Source: Bradyrhizobium genosp. SA-3 (lineage in GTDB: Bacteria; Pseudomonadota; Alphaproteobacteria; Rhizobiales; Xanthobacteraceae). From it: DNA of 64,000 bases. Where the stretch lies: NCBI RefSeq assembly GCF_004212635.1, contig NZ_PSRT01000022.1:1-64000 (forward strand), in the 5' to 3' direction. Made by a program: the position numbers and the translations under genes. The notes under the pieces are model-generated. The model saw nothing but the letters and a program-made list of their open reading frames with translations, was not told the origin of the DNA and did not search any database. This document shows positions 44,727 through 53,220 of this stretch, in pieces. The stretch's first letter is position 1; every line of letters starts with the position of its first letter.

Positions 44727-45203
44727 CTATGCGCGGATCGCGGCCGGCGCTGGCGGAGCCGCAGCGCGCGGCAGCACCGCCATCAGCGTGCCGGTCATGG
44801 AAGCGATCAGCGTCGCCTTGCCCTCATGCTCGGCAAAGGCCCTGGCCTCGCAAAAGGTGAGCGTGCGGCCGGGTTTGACCACCTCGGCCTTGAAGACAAA
44901 ACGTTCGCCCCTAGCAGGTGCGAGCAGCGTGGTCTTGAACTCGACGGTGAGGATGTCCGCGTCACGCGGCATCAGGGTGAAGGCGGCGACGCCGCAGGCA
45001 TTGTCGAGGCCTGCGGTGATGATACCGGCATGGACAAAACCATTCTGCTGCGTGAAGGCAGCCGAATGCGGCATCGCCAGCTCCACCTCGCCCGGGGCGA
45101 GCTGGACAATCGAGATGCCGAGCGTGTGCATTGTCGGCTGGGCCGCGAACATCGCCGTGGCCGCCGCGCGGTAATCCGGGTTTTTCGGCTCGAATGCGAC
45201 CAT
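44727..45203 (-). CDS. PaaI-like hotdog-fold thioesterase
   Basis: The 158-residue hotdog protein has the PaaI pattern: FTQQNGFVHAGIITAGLDNACGVAAF with the catalytic Asp in LDNA, and ILTVEFKTTLLAPARGERF. It would hydrolyse acyl-CoA thioesters, perhaps aryl-CoA. It lies three bases after another thioesterase gene on the same strand, so both are one operon under the TetR-controlled promoter at 45678. Confidence 0.87.
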   Translation of the reverse strand: MVAFEPKNPDYRAAATAMFAAQPTMHTLGISIVQLAPGEVELAMPHSAAFTQQNGFVHAGIITAGLDNACGVAAFTLMPRDADILTVEFKTTLLAPARGERFVFKAEVVKPGRTLTFCEARAFAEHEGKATLIASMTGTLMAVLPRAAAPPAPAAIRA

Positions 45204-45206
45204 GAT

Positions 45207-45635
45207 TCACGCCTCCGCCCGCACGGAAAGGTACTTCACGGCGATCTCTCGGATGGCATCGGCGAACGCTACGGACTTCCGCAACTGGCGGTCCATGTGC
45301 ACGCCGGTGATCTCGCAGGTCGCCGCGAGTTCGCACGTCTCGGCATTCGCCATGTCGTGCCGGAAGCGGACCGTCTTTTCGCGAACTTCAAGCAGATGGC
45401 TGCGGATCTCGATGATGTCGCCGGCGAGCAGCTCGCGCTTGTAGGCGATGTTCTGCTGCACCGCGGCCATGCCGCGGCCGGAGCTGCGCAGATAGCTCGG
45501 CGTCAGTCCGAGCCGGGCGAACAGATTCCAGTTGGCCTCGTCGAATTTGCCGACATACCACATGATGTTCATGTGGCCGACGTGGTCGCATTGCCACGGA
45601 TAGACCGTGCCGCGATAGGTCGCCTCCTGCTCCAT
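45207..45635 (-). CDS. acyl-CoA thioesterase, 4-hydroxybenzoyl-CoA thioesterase family
   Basis: The 142-residue hotdog protein has YPWQCDHVGHMNIMWYVGKFDEANW, the motif of the 4HBT/YbgC type with the key Asp in CDHVGHMN. AVQQNIAYKRELLAGDIIEI and FRHDMANAET follow. It is the first gene of the thioesterase pair. ATG 45635 is chosen because the 4HBT domain begins at once; the frame is open to 45713, through the operators. Confidence 0.87.
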   Translation of the reverse strand: MEQEATYRGTVYPWQCDHVGHMNIMWYVGKFDEANWNLFARLGLTPSYLRSSGRGMAAVQQNIAYKRELLAGDIIEIRSHLLEVREKTVRFRHDMANAETCELAATCEITGVHMDRQLRKSVAFADAIREIAVKYLSVRAEA

Positions 45636-45677
45636 CGCAAGTCGCTCCCTGTCCTTTTCTTCCGCCTTTGCGGATTG

Positions 45678-45691
45678 ATACGGTAGCGTAT
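45678..45691. promoter_or_regulatory. TetR operator 1, ATACGGTAGCGTAT
   Basis: The site is extended by one base on each side to the palindrome GATACGGTAGCGTATC. It lies 43 bases before the thioesterase start and shares the pattern ATACGGNANCGTAT with operator 2. Confidence 0.72.
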
Positions 45692-45712
45692 CAGAGCTCC
45701 GTCGCGCTAGCA

Positions 45713-45726
45713 ATACGGCACCGTAT
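45713..45726. promoter_or_regulatory. TetR operator 2, ATACGGCACCGTAT
   Basis: A perfect palindrome apart from its two central bases, 25 bases before the TetR start. Centres of the two sites are 35 bases apart. The pair probably lets the regulator repress itself and the divergent thioesterase operon. Confidence 0.72.
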
Positions 45727-45750
45727 CAAGAATCCGGCGAGGCTACCTTC

Positions 45751-46299
45751 ATGAGCGACGGCAAGGGCGATGTCTGGGTCGAGGCAGGATTTACCGAGCT
45801 CGCCCGCTCGGGGGTCGAGGGCGTGCGGGTGGAGGTGCTCGCCAAGAATCTCGGCGTCACCAAGGGCGGCTTCTATCGCCGCTTCGCCGACCGGGCCGCA
45901 CTGCTCGAAGCCATTCTTGAGCGCTGGCGCGAGGGACGTATCGCGGCGATCGCGCAGCAGACGAGTCTCGACGGACAACAGCCCCGCGAGCGACTGAAGG
46001 CGGTGATCCAGCTCTATTCCGAGCGGCTCAATCCGGCAGCCATGGCGATCGAGCTCGCGATCCGGCAATGGGCCCGCTCGGATGAGGCCGCGGCGGCGGC
46101 AGTAGCGAGCGTGGACGCGGCGCGGCTCAAGCACGTCGCCCAGCTCTATCGCGCGACCGGCCTTGCGGCCGAGGAGGCGGAGGCGCAGGCCTTCCTGTTC
46201 TACTGCTTCATCTTCGGCCAGAGCCTGTTGTTCGTCGAGCGCAGCCCGCGCAAGCGGTCGCAGCTCGTGGCGAAATCGGCCGAGAAGCTGTTGGACTAG
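45751..46299 (+). CDS. TetR family transcriptional regulator
   Basis: The 182-residue regulator has an N-terminal helix-turn-helix (VEVLAKNLGVTKGGFYRRFADRAALLEAIL quoted by its core TKGGFYRRFADR) and a C-terminal TetR ligand domain. It is divergent from the thioesterase pair, with two matching operator palindromes in the 115-base gap. It most likely senses an acyl-CoA or fatty acid, by analogy with other TetR proteins next to thioesterases. A GC-rich hairpin follows the gene. Confidence 0.88.
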   Translation: MSDGKGDVWVEAGFTELARSGVEGVRVEVLAKNLGVTKGGFYRRFADRAALLEAILERWREGRIAAIAQQTSLDGQQPRERLKAVIQLYSERLNPAAMAIELAIRQWARSDEAAAAAVASVDAARLKHVAQLYRATGLAAEEAEAQAFLFYCFIFGQSLLFVERSPRKRSQLVAKSAEKLLD

Positions 46300-46305
46300 A
46301 CAAGA

Positions 46306-46328
46306 CGGCCGGAGCGTTGCTCCGGCCG
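46306..46328. terminator. hairpin terminator between convergent genes
   Basis: A perfect ten-base stem with arms CGGCCGGAGC and GCTCCGGCCG and the loop GTT lies between the TetR stop and the convergent gene at 46346. No long T run follows on either side. The GGCCGGAGC stem resembles that of the terminator at 13574. Confidence 0.6.
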
Positions 46329-46345
46329 GTGCATCAATTCGAAGC

Positions 46346-46837
46346 TCAGGCAGCGCCCTTCAGCTTCTTGGTGCATTCGCTGTAATAGCCGCCGCCCTTC
46401 TGGATCCACTTCAAGCCGCCATTGCCGTTGGTGGCCTTGTTGGCATTGTACTGATCGACGCAGGTGTGGAGCCGCGCCTTGCCGGGGGTCTCCTTGGCGT
46501 ATTTCGGATCGACCGCGTTCGGATAGATCGCGGGTCCAGTCGGCAGCGCCGGCGCGGCGGCGGGCGCGGCCTCCTTCTTCGCCTGCTTCGGCTCGGCAGG
46601 AGCGGCGGGCGCAGCCGGAGCAGCCGCCGTGGGCGCCGCGGCAGGCGTTGCGTCTGCACCACACTGGGCCTTGCGGAAGTCATTCCACTTCATGGTGCCG
46701 AGCGAGCCGTCCTTCTTGGCCGCCTGATATTTTGCGCTGCACTCCTGCGCGGTCAGTGCCTGCGCCGGCGCGCTCGCCACCAATGCCGCGACACCTGACG
46801 CTGCAATCGCACACAACAATTTTGTCTGAATGGTCAT
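46346..46837 (-). CDS. secreted Ala/Pro-rich protein with paired cysteine segments
   Basis: The 163-residue protein has a signal peptide (cut near residue 28, after AQA). An N-terminal segment TAQECSAKYQAAKKDGSLGTMKWNDFRKAQC follows, then an Ala/Pro-rich linker (about residues 64-98) and a C-terminal segment HTCVDQYNANKATNGNGGLKWIQKGGGYYSEC. Each end has a Cys pair around 'K.W', so the two ends look like diverged copies of one module. It is exported; two disulfides are likely. Such proteins are common and uncharacterised in Bradyrhizobium. Confidence 0.8.
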   Translation of the reverse strand: MTIQTKLLCAIAASGVAALVASAPAQALTAQECSAKYQAAKKDGSLGTMKWNDFRKAQCGADATPAAAPTAAAPAAPAAPAEPKQAKKEAAPAAAPALPTGPAIYPNAVDPKYAKETPGKARLHTCVDQYNANKATNGNGGLKWIQKGGGYYSECTKKLKGAA

Positions 46838-47038
46838 CCCTGGGTCTCCTCCTTGGTCTTCCTCGAGGGAAGCGAAACGAGGATTGCTATCCTAGCGTGT
46901 CGGTCGCTTGCGACAAGGATGCGATGAGTTGCGCCGGCAAAATATAGTGATCCCGTCGCTCAACTCATTCATGTCGCGTTCAGCAAGGCGAGCCGACGTT
47001 CCCAAACCTTCGCAATTTTCCCAAGAAGAGTGCAACAC

Positions 47039-47320
47039 ATGACCTTCACCTCCCGCCTCGCCGCCCTCGCTCTCGTCTCCCTGCTCGCCACCGGCACTGC
47101 CTTCGCCCAGGCCGCCGCGCCGGCCGCCAAAACCGACACTGCTGCCACCGCCGACAAGAAGGCGCCGAAGGAGCGCTCGGCGGAATCGCTCGAATGCTCC
47201 AAGCAGGCGGACGCCAAGGGATTGAAGGGCAAGGAGCGCAAGAAATTTCGCCGCGAGTGCATGAAGGAAGCGAAGGCCGGCACCGCCGCGCCCGCCGCCC
47301 CTGCCGCCGACAAGAAGTAA
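47039..47320 (+). CDS. PsiF repeat-containing protein
   Basis: The 93-residue protein has a signal peptide (cut after AFAQA near residue 22) and one PsiF repeat, CSKQADAKGLKGKERKKFRRECMKEA, flanked by Ala/Lys-rich tails. PsiF is known in E. coli as a phosphate-starvation-inducible periplasmic protein of unknown function. I see no clear Pho box upstream. The AAGAG before the ATG is a modest ribosome site. Confidence 0.85.
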   Translation: MTFTSRLAALALVSLLATGTAFAQAAAPAAKTDTAATADKKAPKERSAESLECSKQADAKGLKGKERKKFRRECMKEAKAGTAAPAAPAADKK

Positions 47321-47416
47321 GTCCGCCCCGATCCTCCGCGAGCAGCGAGAGGCATGCGCATTGCGGCATGACGAGCCTGCAATTGTGCGTCTCTCGCTGA
47401 TTTGCGATAAGGTGGC

Positions 47417-48502
47417 GTGAAACAAATCGTCGCCTCCCTGCCGTTCGAGTGGCCGAGCCGTGCCAACGTCTTGAGCACGATGGAGACGCTTGTCATCGGC
47501 ACCGCCGGTGGCCTCGTGTTTCTACTCGCCGGCCTTCCCGGCGGGCTGATTTCGGGCGCGATGATCGCGGTCGGGATCGCCGCAATCGCCGGCCGCCAGC
47601 TGGCGCTGCCGCCGATCCTGACCCAGACCGTGCTGGTGCTGCTCGGCATTTCGCTGGGCTCGGTGGTCTCGCGCCATCTGATCCAGCAGGTCAGCGCCTA
47701 TCCCGTCACCATCGGCCTGCTTGCGCTCGCGACCTTCTGCTCGACCTTCGGATCGAGCTATTACCTGCAGCGCGTCCATGGCTGGGACCGCACCTCGGCC
47801 TTCCTCGCCGGCAGTCCCGGCGCGCTATCGCAGATCACGATCCTGGCGGTCGAGCGCGGCGCCGACCTGCCGGGCATCGCGGTGGTGCAGACCATGCGCG
47901 TCATCATCCTCACCGCGGCACTGCCGATGGTGCTGGCGATCACGGGCGTGGCGCCCTCCGCCGCCCCGTCGCTGACGACGACGATCGCCTCGCCGCTCGG
48001 CCTCCTGGTGCTGGCCGCGGCCTCGCTCGCTGCGGCGCTGCTCCTGCGGCTGATCAAATTTCCGGCGAGCTGGATGTTCGGTGCGATGATTGCCTCCAGC
48101 GTGTTGCATGGCGCCGGCTGGGTCGAGGGCGGCCTGCCGGACTGGGTGCGCGGCGTGGCCCTGGTCGGCATCGGCGCCCTGATCGGCAGCCGCTTCGCGC
48201 GGATGCGGATCAAGACGCTCGCCGGCCATATCAACGCGGCACTCGGATCGTTTACGGTGGCCATCGCCGTCTCCGCCCTCTTCGTCGGCATCGTCGCGCT
48301 CACCACGCCGGTGAAGTTCTCCGATGTCGTCGTCGCCTTCGCACCGGGCGCGATGGACGCGATGCTGGCGCTGGCCCTGACGCTGCACATCGACCCGATC
48401 TTCGTCGGCGCCCATCACCTGTCGCGCTTCGTCTTCGTGACGATCGCGACACCCGGCATCGTGCACCTGTTCGGGCGCACGCAAGATGATGTGGATGATT
48501 GA
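47417..48502 (+). CDS. AbrB/ammonia-monooxygenase-like membrane protein (PF05145)
   Basis: The 361-residue integral membrane protein is an internal duplication. LAGLPGGLISGAMIAVGIAAI with its partner GISLGSVVSRHL in the first half is echoed by IKFPASWMFGAMIASSVLHG with ALIGSRFARM in the second. SPGALSQI and APGAMDAML mark the same point in each. About ten helices are present. The family is often misannotated as ammonia monooxygenase or an AbrB regulator; it is more likely a transporter. The start is GTG at 47417 and a second possible start (ATG) lies at 47480. Confidence 0.85.
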   Translation: MKQIVASLPFEWPSRANVLSTMETLVIGTAGGLVFLLAGLPGGLISGAMIAVGIAAIAGRQLALPPILTQTVLVLLGISLGSVVSRHLIQQVSAYPVTIGLLALATFCSTFGSSYYLQRVHGWDRTSAFLAGSPGALSQITILAVERGADLPGIAVVQTMRVIILTAALPMVLAITGVAPSAAPSLTTTIASPLGLLVLAAASLAAALLLRLIKFPASWMFGAMIASSVLHGAGWVEGGLPDWVRGVALVGIGALIGSRFARMRIKTLAGHINAALGSFTVAIAVSALFVGIVALTTPVKFSDVVVAFAPGAMDAMLALALTLHIDPIFVGAHHLSRFVFVTIATPGIVHLFGRTQDDVDD

Positions 48503-48518
48503 CGCGGCGCAGCTCTCG

Positions 48519-48618
48519 TAGGGTGGGCAAAGCGCAGCGTGCCCACCAGCGACTGGTGTGAGCGTCGATGAATGGTGGGCACGGCGCGCGAAGAGCGCGC
48601 CTTTGCCCACCCTACGGC
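48519..48618. repeat. dispersed palindromic repeat (GGTGGGCAAAGCGC type)
   Basis: GTAGGGTGGGCAAAGCGC at the left and GCGCCTTTGCCCACCCTAC at the right are inverted copies. Inner GTGCCCACC and GGTGGGCAC form a second stem. It lies between the convergent AbrB-like and dsbB genes. Confidence 0.75.
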
Positions 48619-48624
48619 AGCTAC

Positions 48625-49164
48625 CTAGCGCTTCGCCGTCCGCACAAATCCCCATGCGGCGATCGCTGCCATCAAGAGCGAGATCAGCACGTTGTAGCCG
48701 GCAAGCGAGAGGCCGAGGAAGCGCCACTGCACCTCGTCGCAGCGGACCACCTTCACGGTGTCGAGCCGCGAGAAAAGGTCGCCGGCGTTGCCGAGATTGA
48801 CCACGGGACCGGAGCAGTCGGTCGGCCCCTGCCAAAATCCCCATTCGACGCCGGAGTGATAGGTGCCGAGACCGGCATTGGCGAGCGTCGCCAGCGCGAG
48901 GATCGCCAACGCAGCGAGCAGCAGCGGCCGCGGCGCGCCGCTCCTGGCCGCAAGCGCCGTGAGGGCACCGAGCGGGATCGCGAGATAATAGGCGTAGCGC
49001 TGCTCCAGGCAGAGCGGACAGGGCACAATCTCAAGCACGAGCTGGAAGAACCAGGCCCCCGCGATCGTGGCGGCGGCGATCAGCGTGACGAGCAGTGAGG
49101 CGGTCAGCGCGGGACCGGCGCTGGCCGGCTTGAACGCTGGTATGGCAGCACTCCGGGTCGTCAC
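48625..49164 (-). CDS. dsbB: disulfide bond formation protein DsbB
   Basis: The 179-residue protein has four hydrophobic helices (about residues 20-42, 62-80, 82-100 and 152-172), the quinone-side pair in PCPLCLEQR near residue 50 and a periplasmic Cys pair in PTDCSG and VRCDE. DsbB reoxidises DsbA using quinone. The gap between the second Cys pair is longer than in E. coli, as in other alphaproteobacteria. The DsbA-like gene at 43972 is a likely partner. Confidence 0.9.
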   Translation of the reverse strand: MTTRSAAIPAFKPASAGPALTASLLVTLIAAATIAGAWFFQLVLEIVPCPLCLEQRYAYYLAIPLGALTALAARSGAPRPLLLAALAILALATLANAGLGTYHSGVEWGFWQGPTDCSGPVVNLGNAGDLFSRLDTVKVVRCDEVQWRFLGLSLAGYNVLISLLMAAIAAWGFVRTAKR

Positions 49165-49317
49165 GGCAGCCTCTCTCCGATGGGTCGCGCGTCTAAGCCT
49201 CTAACTCCGGCCCATGCGGCTGTCGAGAACGGCGGGGATCACTTTGGCGCGGGTTGACCCCGTCCTGTCCATGGCTATAGTCCGCCCGCTTCGCGACGTC
49301 CCTTGGGCCGACCGAAG

Positions 49318-49402
49318 GCCCCTGTGGCGGAACTGGTAGACGCGCTCGACTCAAAATCGAGTTCCGCAAGGAGTGCTGGTTCGATTCCGGCCAGGGGCAC
49401 CA
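49318..49402 (+). tRNA. tRNA-Leu (anticodon CAA)
   Basis: An 85-base tRNA with a long variable arm. The acceptor stem GCCCCTG pairs with CAGGGGC at 49392-49398, discriminator A, and CCA is encoded. The anticodon stem CTCGA/TCGAG encloses loop CTCAAAA (anticodon CAA). The T arm contains GGTTCGATTCC. An integrase remnant starts about 100 bases downstream, so this tRNA gene is a likely phage/island attachment site. Confidence 0.95.
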
Positions 49403-49519
49403 AGCTGAAAATTCCAATGATAACAATAACTTACGCCGCTGGTTCACTTCCATATTTTCAGTAGAATTGTCGCGGCCCGTTGAAAACACGGGTAAAAATC
49501 CGCTTCAGCTGTCCGTGTT

Positions 49520-49915
49520 GTTGGCATTTTTGTTGGTATCGGGAGAACAAATGTTTTTCGGCGAACTTCCGCTATTCCGAACGAAAGAATTGAGCCAAAC
49601 AACACGATCAACAAGCGCTTGCGGCTGCTTGGCATTGACACCAAGACTGATCATTGTGCCCACAGATTCCGAACCACCTTCTCGACCCTGTCTCACCGCG
49701 AAGAGATCAAAGACGCCAAGGCGTGGGATGGCGATGTCGTCGAGTTGCAGCTTGCGCATCTCGATAATTCGACTGTGGAAAGGCTCTACAAGAAGCACGG
49801 ACCGCTCGCGCTGATCGGCTCGCGCACAAAGCTGATTCAGCATTGGGCTGATCGGATCGACCACTGGCTCGATCCCAAGAAGGTGAAGCCGATCAAGCGC
49901 GACACGCGGGCATGA
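49520..49915 (+). pseudogene. remnant of a P4-type tyrosine integrase (C-terminal part)
   Basis: The frame is open from 49496 after a TAA and encodes, from about 49550, VFRRTSAIPNERIEPNNTINKRLRLLG, then AHRFRTTFSTLSHREE, KAWDGDVVELQLAHLDNSTVERLYKK and a tail ending near residue 140. This is the end of the catalytic domain of P4-like integrases, keeping HxxR, the second His in LAH and the nucleophile Tyr in RLY. The N-terminal two thirds, including the first catalytic Arg and the DNA-binding domains, are missing, so it is inactive. It lies downstream of tRNA-Leu on the same strand, as in an integrated element. Confidence 0.8.
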
Positions 49916-50359
49916 GTCACTGTCTTCAGGCGTGGGTGATCCTGCCCGGTTCGATCGATGGCAAGCTCATGTGACAGTCGTCGATGCACTGCGGTCCGAA
50001 CGTTGAGCTGAGCGCACCCGAATATCGGTGGGAGTGTTGGTGCCTAGGGAGGGAAACATACGCAACCACCGACACGACGAACCGCTGTTTGTCCTTAGTG
50101 ATGGTGGCGTGAGTGCTTGGTCCTGCGGCGGAGGTTCGCTGGATCGCGGAAGCGCGGAGCCCGGCCCCCTCCTAGGTTCAAATCCTGGAGGCCGATCTCT
50201 GCGAAATAGTTTCCAAAACGCGAAAGGCGGCCCTTACGGTCGCCTGCGCCGATCGTAAGAATCGGTGGTTGCGGGGGCTCGCAACATCCGCTTCTCTCGT
50301 GCGCCCGCTGCGCCCCAAGCCTCAGCGCCATGTTGCCTCGACCTGGACGCAGCGGCCGA
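49916..50359. other. intergenic region after the integrase remnant
   Basis: These 444 bases contain no credible gene. At about 50165-50190 CTAGGTTCAAATCCTGG resembles a tRNA T arm, but I cannot build an acceptor or anticodon stem around it. It may be a fragment of a tRNA-like attachment site left by the same mobile element. AAAGGCGGCCCTTACGGTCGCCTGC near 50222 holds a short GGCG/CGCC hairpin (quoted in outline only). Confidence 0.35.
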
Positions 50360-52150
50360 CTAAGCCATCTCCGCCACCGGCGGCGACGGTGGTTGTTTCG
50401 GAACCAACAGCGCCTTCAGTGCTTCCCCTTGACGATCACCCCGCTGTGAAGCGACGCTTTCCTGATCGCCAGCAGGATCTCGGGTATCTGGCCTCAATTC
50501 AGCATTGTTCGATCGAGCGGAGTTCGGCATGGGATGTCTCATGTTACGGCTCCTCAGCTGATGATATCTCGCATCGTGCATTTTCGCGTATCGAGCCAAT
50601 CCGATCTTGATCGTGACCAGCACAGGTGCGGCGATTACAAAAAGCAGGGCGACTGCATTGAACGCCGTGTCGAAGGCGATCACGGTGGATTGTCCTGTGA
50701 CGACCCGGCCCAGCAGGCTCGTGGCAGCCCGGCTGGCGGCAGCCCCGTCCATTCCTCTTGCAGCGAGCAAGGCTGTCGTCGTCGTCAGCCGCTCGATAAC
50801 CGCGGGAACGCCAGTGGTGACGCTGGCGCCGAGCACCGCGACATTGGCGGTGACGTTATGGTCGATCAGGGTCTGCAATCCGGCGACTCCCATGAGGCCA
50901 CCAAGCTGGCGACCTGTATTGAAAAGACCTATGCCGGACGCACGGTTGCGGTTGTCGAGGTTGCTGAAAGCGATCAGCGTGATCGACAGAAACAGGAAAC
51001 CGAGGCCCAAGCCGCGCAACAGGATGGCTGCCATCATGTCGTCCGCGCCGCTTTCGCTGGTCGAGCCGGACAACATCCACATCGCAACCATGATCAGCAG
51101 TATTCCAAACGGCACTGTGGCGACCGGAGGTGCGCGGCGCACCTGCATGAGGAAGGCGGCTATCAGGAGCGAGCAGACGAAAAGTGCGCCGCTTGGCAGC
51201 AAAAGCTGGCCGGCGTCGGTAGGCCTGAACGCGAGGACGGACACGGCAAACGACGGAATCAGGAACGCGCTCCCGAACAATGCGGCGCCGGCGACAAAAC
51301 TGACGATGAAGGCGAAACAAAAATCCTCCGATTTGAACAAGGTAAAATCGAGAAGGCCTCTGCCTTTGGCCATCACTTGTTGCCCGAGAAATGCCAGCAG
51401 GGTGGCTGCGCCGATCAACGTCAGCCATAGGATGCGAGGCTCTTCGAGCCAGAGCCACCGACTGCCCTGGCTGAGGACATAGGTGAAGCAGAAAAGTGTG
51501 ACCGAGATCAGCGAGAGGCCGATCCAGTCAAACGGACGGCGCGCGGCCGTACCGGGCCTCGGGCCGTCCGCGATCAACAGGAGTCCGGCTGCGGTTAGGG
51601 CCACCGGAACGACGCTGAAGAAAATCCATGTCCAGGACTGGCTGTCGACCAACCATCCCTGGAGAGCCGGGGCGATCGTCGCGGGAGCGACGACCGACCC
51701 CATCGCAAACAGAGCCTGAAGGATCGGCTGGTGGGATCGCGGATAGGCGAGGAAAATGGTGGCCTGGCCCGCGACAAGCAAGGTGCCGCCGGAGAAGCCT
51801 TGTACAATGCGGAGCGCGACCAGCAAGTCCAACCGAGCCGTGATGGCAGCGATGGCGCATGCCGTGCCCATCACAAGCGTTGAACCGATGATCAAGCTGC
51901 GCGGATTGACACGCGTCATCAGCCAAGGGGCGACCATGAAGCCGATTAGCTTCAGGGCGGTGTATCCGACGTCCAGCCAGGCGAACTCATCAGGCGTTGC
52001 ATAGGTGTCCCCGATGATATCGTTGCGCCCGAGCGACAGGACAGTGCCGGCGATCGCTTCCGTTAGTGTGGCAAGTACGATGCCTGCGACGAGAAGGGTT
52101 CCTGTCGCAGCACTGTCGCGGCTCGGCGTGGCGGCGATCGTCGCGGTCAT
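50360..52150 (-). CDS. MFS drug efflux transporter, DHA2 (EmrB-like) family
   Basis: The 596-residue protein has about 14 hydrophobic helices, the DHA2 layout, with LRIVQGFSGGTLLVAGQATIF (motif C region) near residue 115 and SGIGLFNTGRQLGGLMGVAGLQTLI near 400. A 65-residue polar tail after the last helix is unusual. Its ATG overlaps the stop of the HlyD-type gene by four bases, so it is the EmrB-like partner of an inner-membrane/periplasmic pump. The substrate is unknown. Confidence 0.88.
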   Translation of the reverse strand: MTATIAATPSRDSAATGTLLVAGIVLATLTEAIAGTVLSLGRNDIIGDTYATPDEFAWLDVGYTALKLIGFMVAPWLMTRVNPRSLIIGSTLVMGTACAIAAITARLDLLVALRIVQGFSGGTLLVAGQATIFLAYPRSHQPILQALFAMGSVVAPATIAPALQGWLVDSQSWTWIFFSVVPVALTAAGLLLIADGPRPGTAARRPFDWIGLSLISVTLFCFTYVLSQGSRWLWLEEPRILWLTLIGAATLLAFLGQQVMAKGRGLLDFTLFKSEDFCFAFIVSFVAGAALFGSAFLIPSFAVSVLAFRPTDAGQLLLPSGALFVCSLLIAAFLMQVRRAPPVATVPFGILLIMVAMWMLSGSTSESGADDMMAAILLRGLGLGFLFLSITLIAFSNLDNRNRASGIGLFNTGRQLGGLMGVAGLQTLIDHNVTANVAVLGASVTTGVPAVIERLTTTTALLAARGMDGAAASRAATSLLGRVVTGQSTVIAFDTAFNAVALLFVIAAPVLVTIKIGLARYAKMHDARYHQLRSRNMRHPMPNSARSNNAELRPDTRDPAGDQESVASQRGDRQGEALKALLVPKQPPSPPVAEMA

Positions 52151-53178
52151 GAGCCGCTTCCCAGATTGATCTCGACACGCGCGGACAGACCGGGCACGAG
52201 ACGGCCGGCCAATGGATTGCTGGCAAACCGGATCTTCACCGGGACGCGCTGAACCACGCGAATGAAGTTCCCTGTCGCATTGTCGGTGGGAAGAAGGCTG
52301 AAGGCAGACCCGCTGCCTGGCGCAAAGCTGTCCACCACGCCTTCAAGCGTCTGGTTCGGGTAGCCGTCGATCGTGATGTGGACACGCTGACCGTGCTGGA
52401 TATGTTCGATCTGTGTTTCCTTGAAATTCGCCACGACCCAGACATCGTTGACCGGAACGATGTCAAGCAGGGAGGCGCCCGGCGCCACAAGCCGGCCAAT
52501 ACGGACCTGACGATTGCCGATAACGCCGCTGACCGGCGCGCGCACGACGGTGTGGTCGAGATCGATTTGGGCGAGATCGCGTGCGGCCTGTGCTTGCGCC
52601 ACGGCGGCAACAGCCGCCTCGCGCTGACTGGCAAGGACGGCGATGCGTTGCTGCTGGGCCTCCACCGTTGCCGACGCCGCGGATACGCCCGCCTCGGCTC
52701 TCGATAGCGCCGCATCGCTTTCATCGACCTGGGCCTGGCTGACAGCGCTGGTGCGGATAAGTTCACGGCGGCGATCGGAGGCCTTGGTCGCCAGATTCAT
52801 CTCGGCCACGGTCGAACGCCTCTGGGCTTCGGCCTGCCGGACCAGGGCATGCTGAAGTCGGGTCTCAGCGTCGACATTGATGAGGCGAGCTTGCGCAGCC
52901 TCGACATTGGCCACTGCTTGCGCAAGCCGTGCACGGTAGTCCCGATCGTCGATCCGGAACAGGATGTCACCCGCCCGGACGGTCTGGTTGTCCTCGACCT
53001 CGACGGCGATGACGTAGCCCGCAACCTTTGGGGCGAGCGAGGTCACGTCCCCGCGGATGTAGGCGTTATCGGTGAACGTCTCGTTTGAACGTGCATAAAC
53101 CCAGCCCCCGGCCACGATCGCGACGGCGCCGAGGCATAGCACCAAGCCGACCATCTTATTCTTGTTGAGATGCGCCAC
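52147..53178 (-). CDS. HlyD/EmrA-family membrane fusion protein
   Basis: The 343-residue adaptor has one N-terminal helix (about residues 10-28). SNETFTDNAYIRGDVTSLAPKVAGYV leads into the lipoyl halves, then comes an alpha-helical hairpin (about residues 80-190), and TVVRAPVSGVIGNRQVRIGRLV with a beta-barrel follows. I chose GTG 53178, preceded by AGGAGAG; a TTG at 53193 also opens the frame. With the MFS protein it forms an EmrAB-like efflux system across the envelope. Confidence 0.9.
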   Translation of the reverse strand: MAHLNKNKMVGLVLCLGAVAIVAGGWVYARSNETFTDNAYIRGDVTSLAPKVAGYVIAVEVEDNQTVRAGDILFRIDDRDYRARLAQAVANVEAAQARLINVDAETRLQHALVRQAEAQRRSTVAEMNLATKASDRRRELIRTSAVSQAQVDESDAALSRAEAGVSAASATVEAQQQRIAVLASQREAAVAAVAQAQAARDLAQIDLDHTVVRAPVSGVIGNRQVRIGRLVAPGASLLDIVPVNDVWVVANFKETQIEHIQHGQRVHITIDGYPNQTLEGVVDSFAPGSGSAFSLLPTDNATGNFIRVVQRVPVKIRFASNPLAGRLVPGLSARVEINLGSGS

Positions 53179-53220
53179 GACACTCTCCTGCAATTAACGC
53201 TTATGCCCATTCACTCGCGG

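Noticed and set aside
49193-49489. Minus-strand open frame of 98 residues across tRNA-Leu
   Set aside because: It is the reverse translation of the tRNA gene (WCPWPESNQHSL), a well-known spurious product.
50110-50215. Possible second tRNA around CTAGGTTCAAATCCTGG
   Set aside because: Only a T-arm-like hairpin is seen. No acceptor or anticodon stem of correct spacing can be built.
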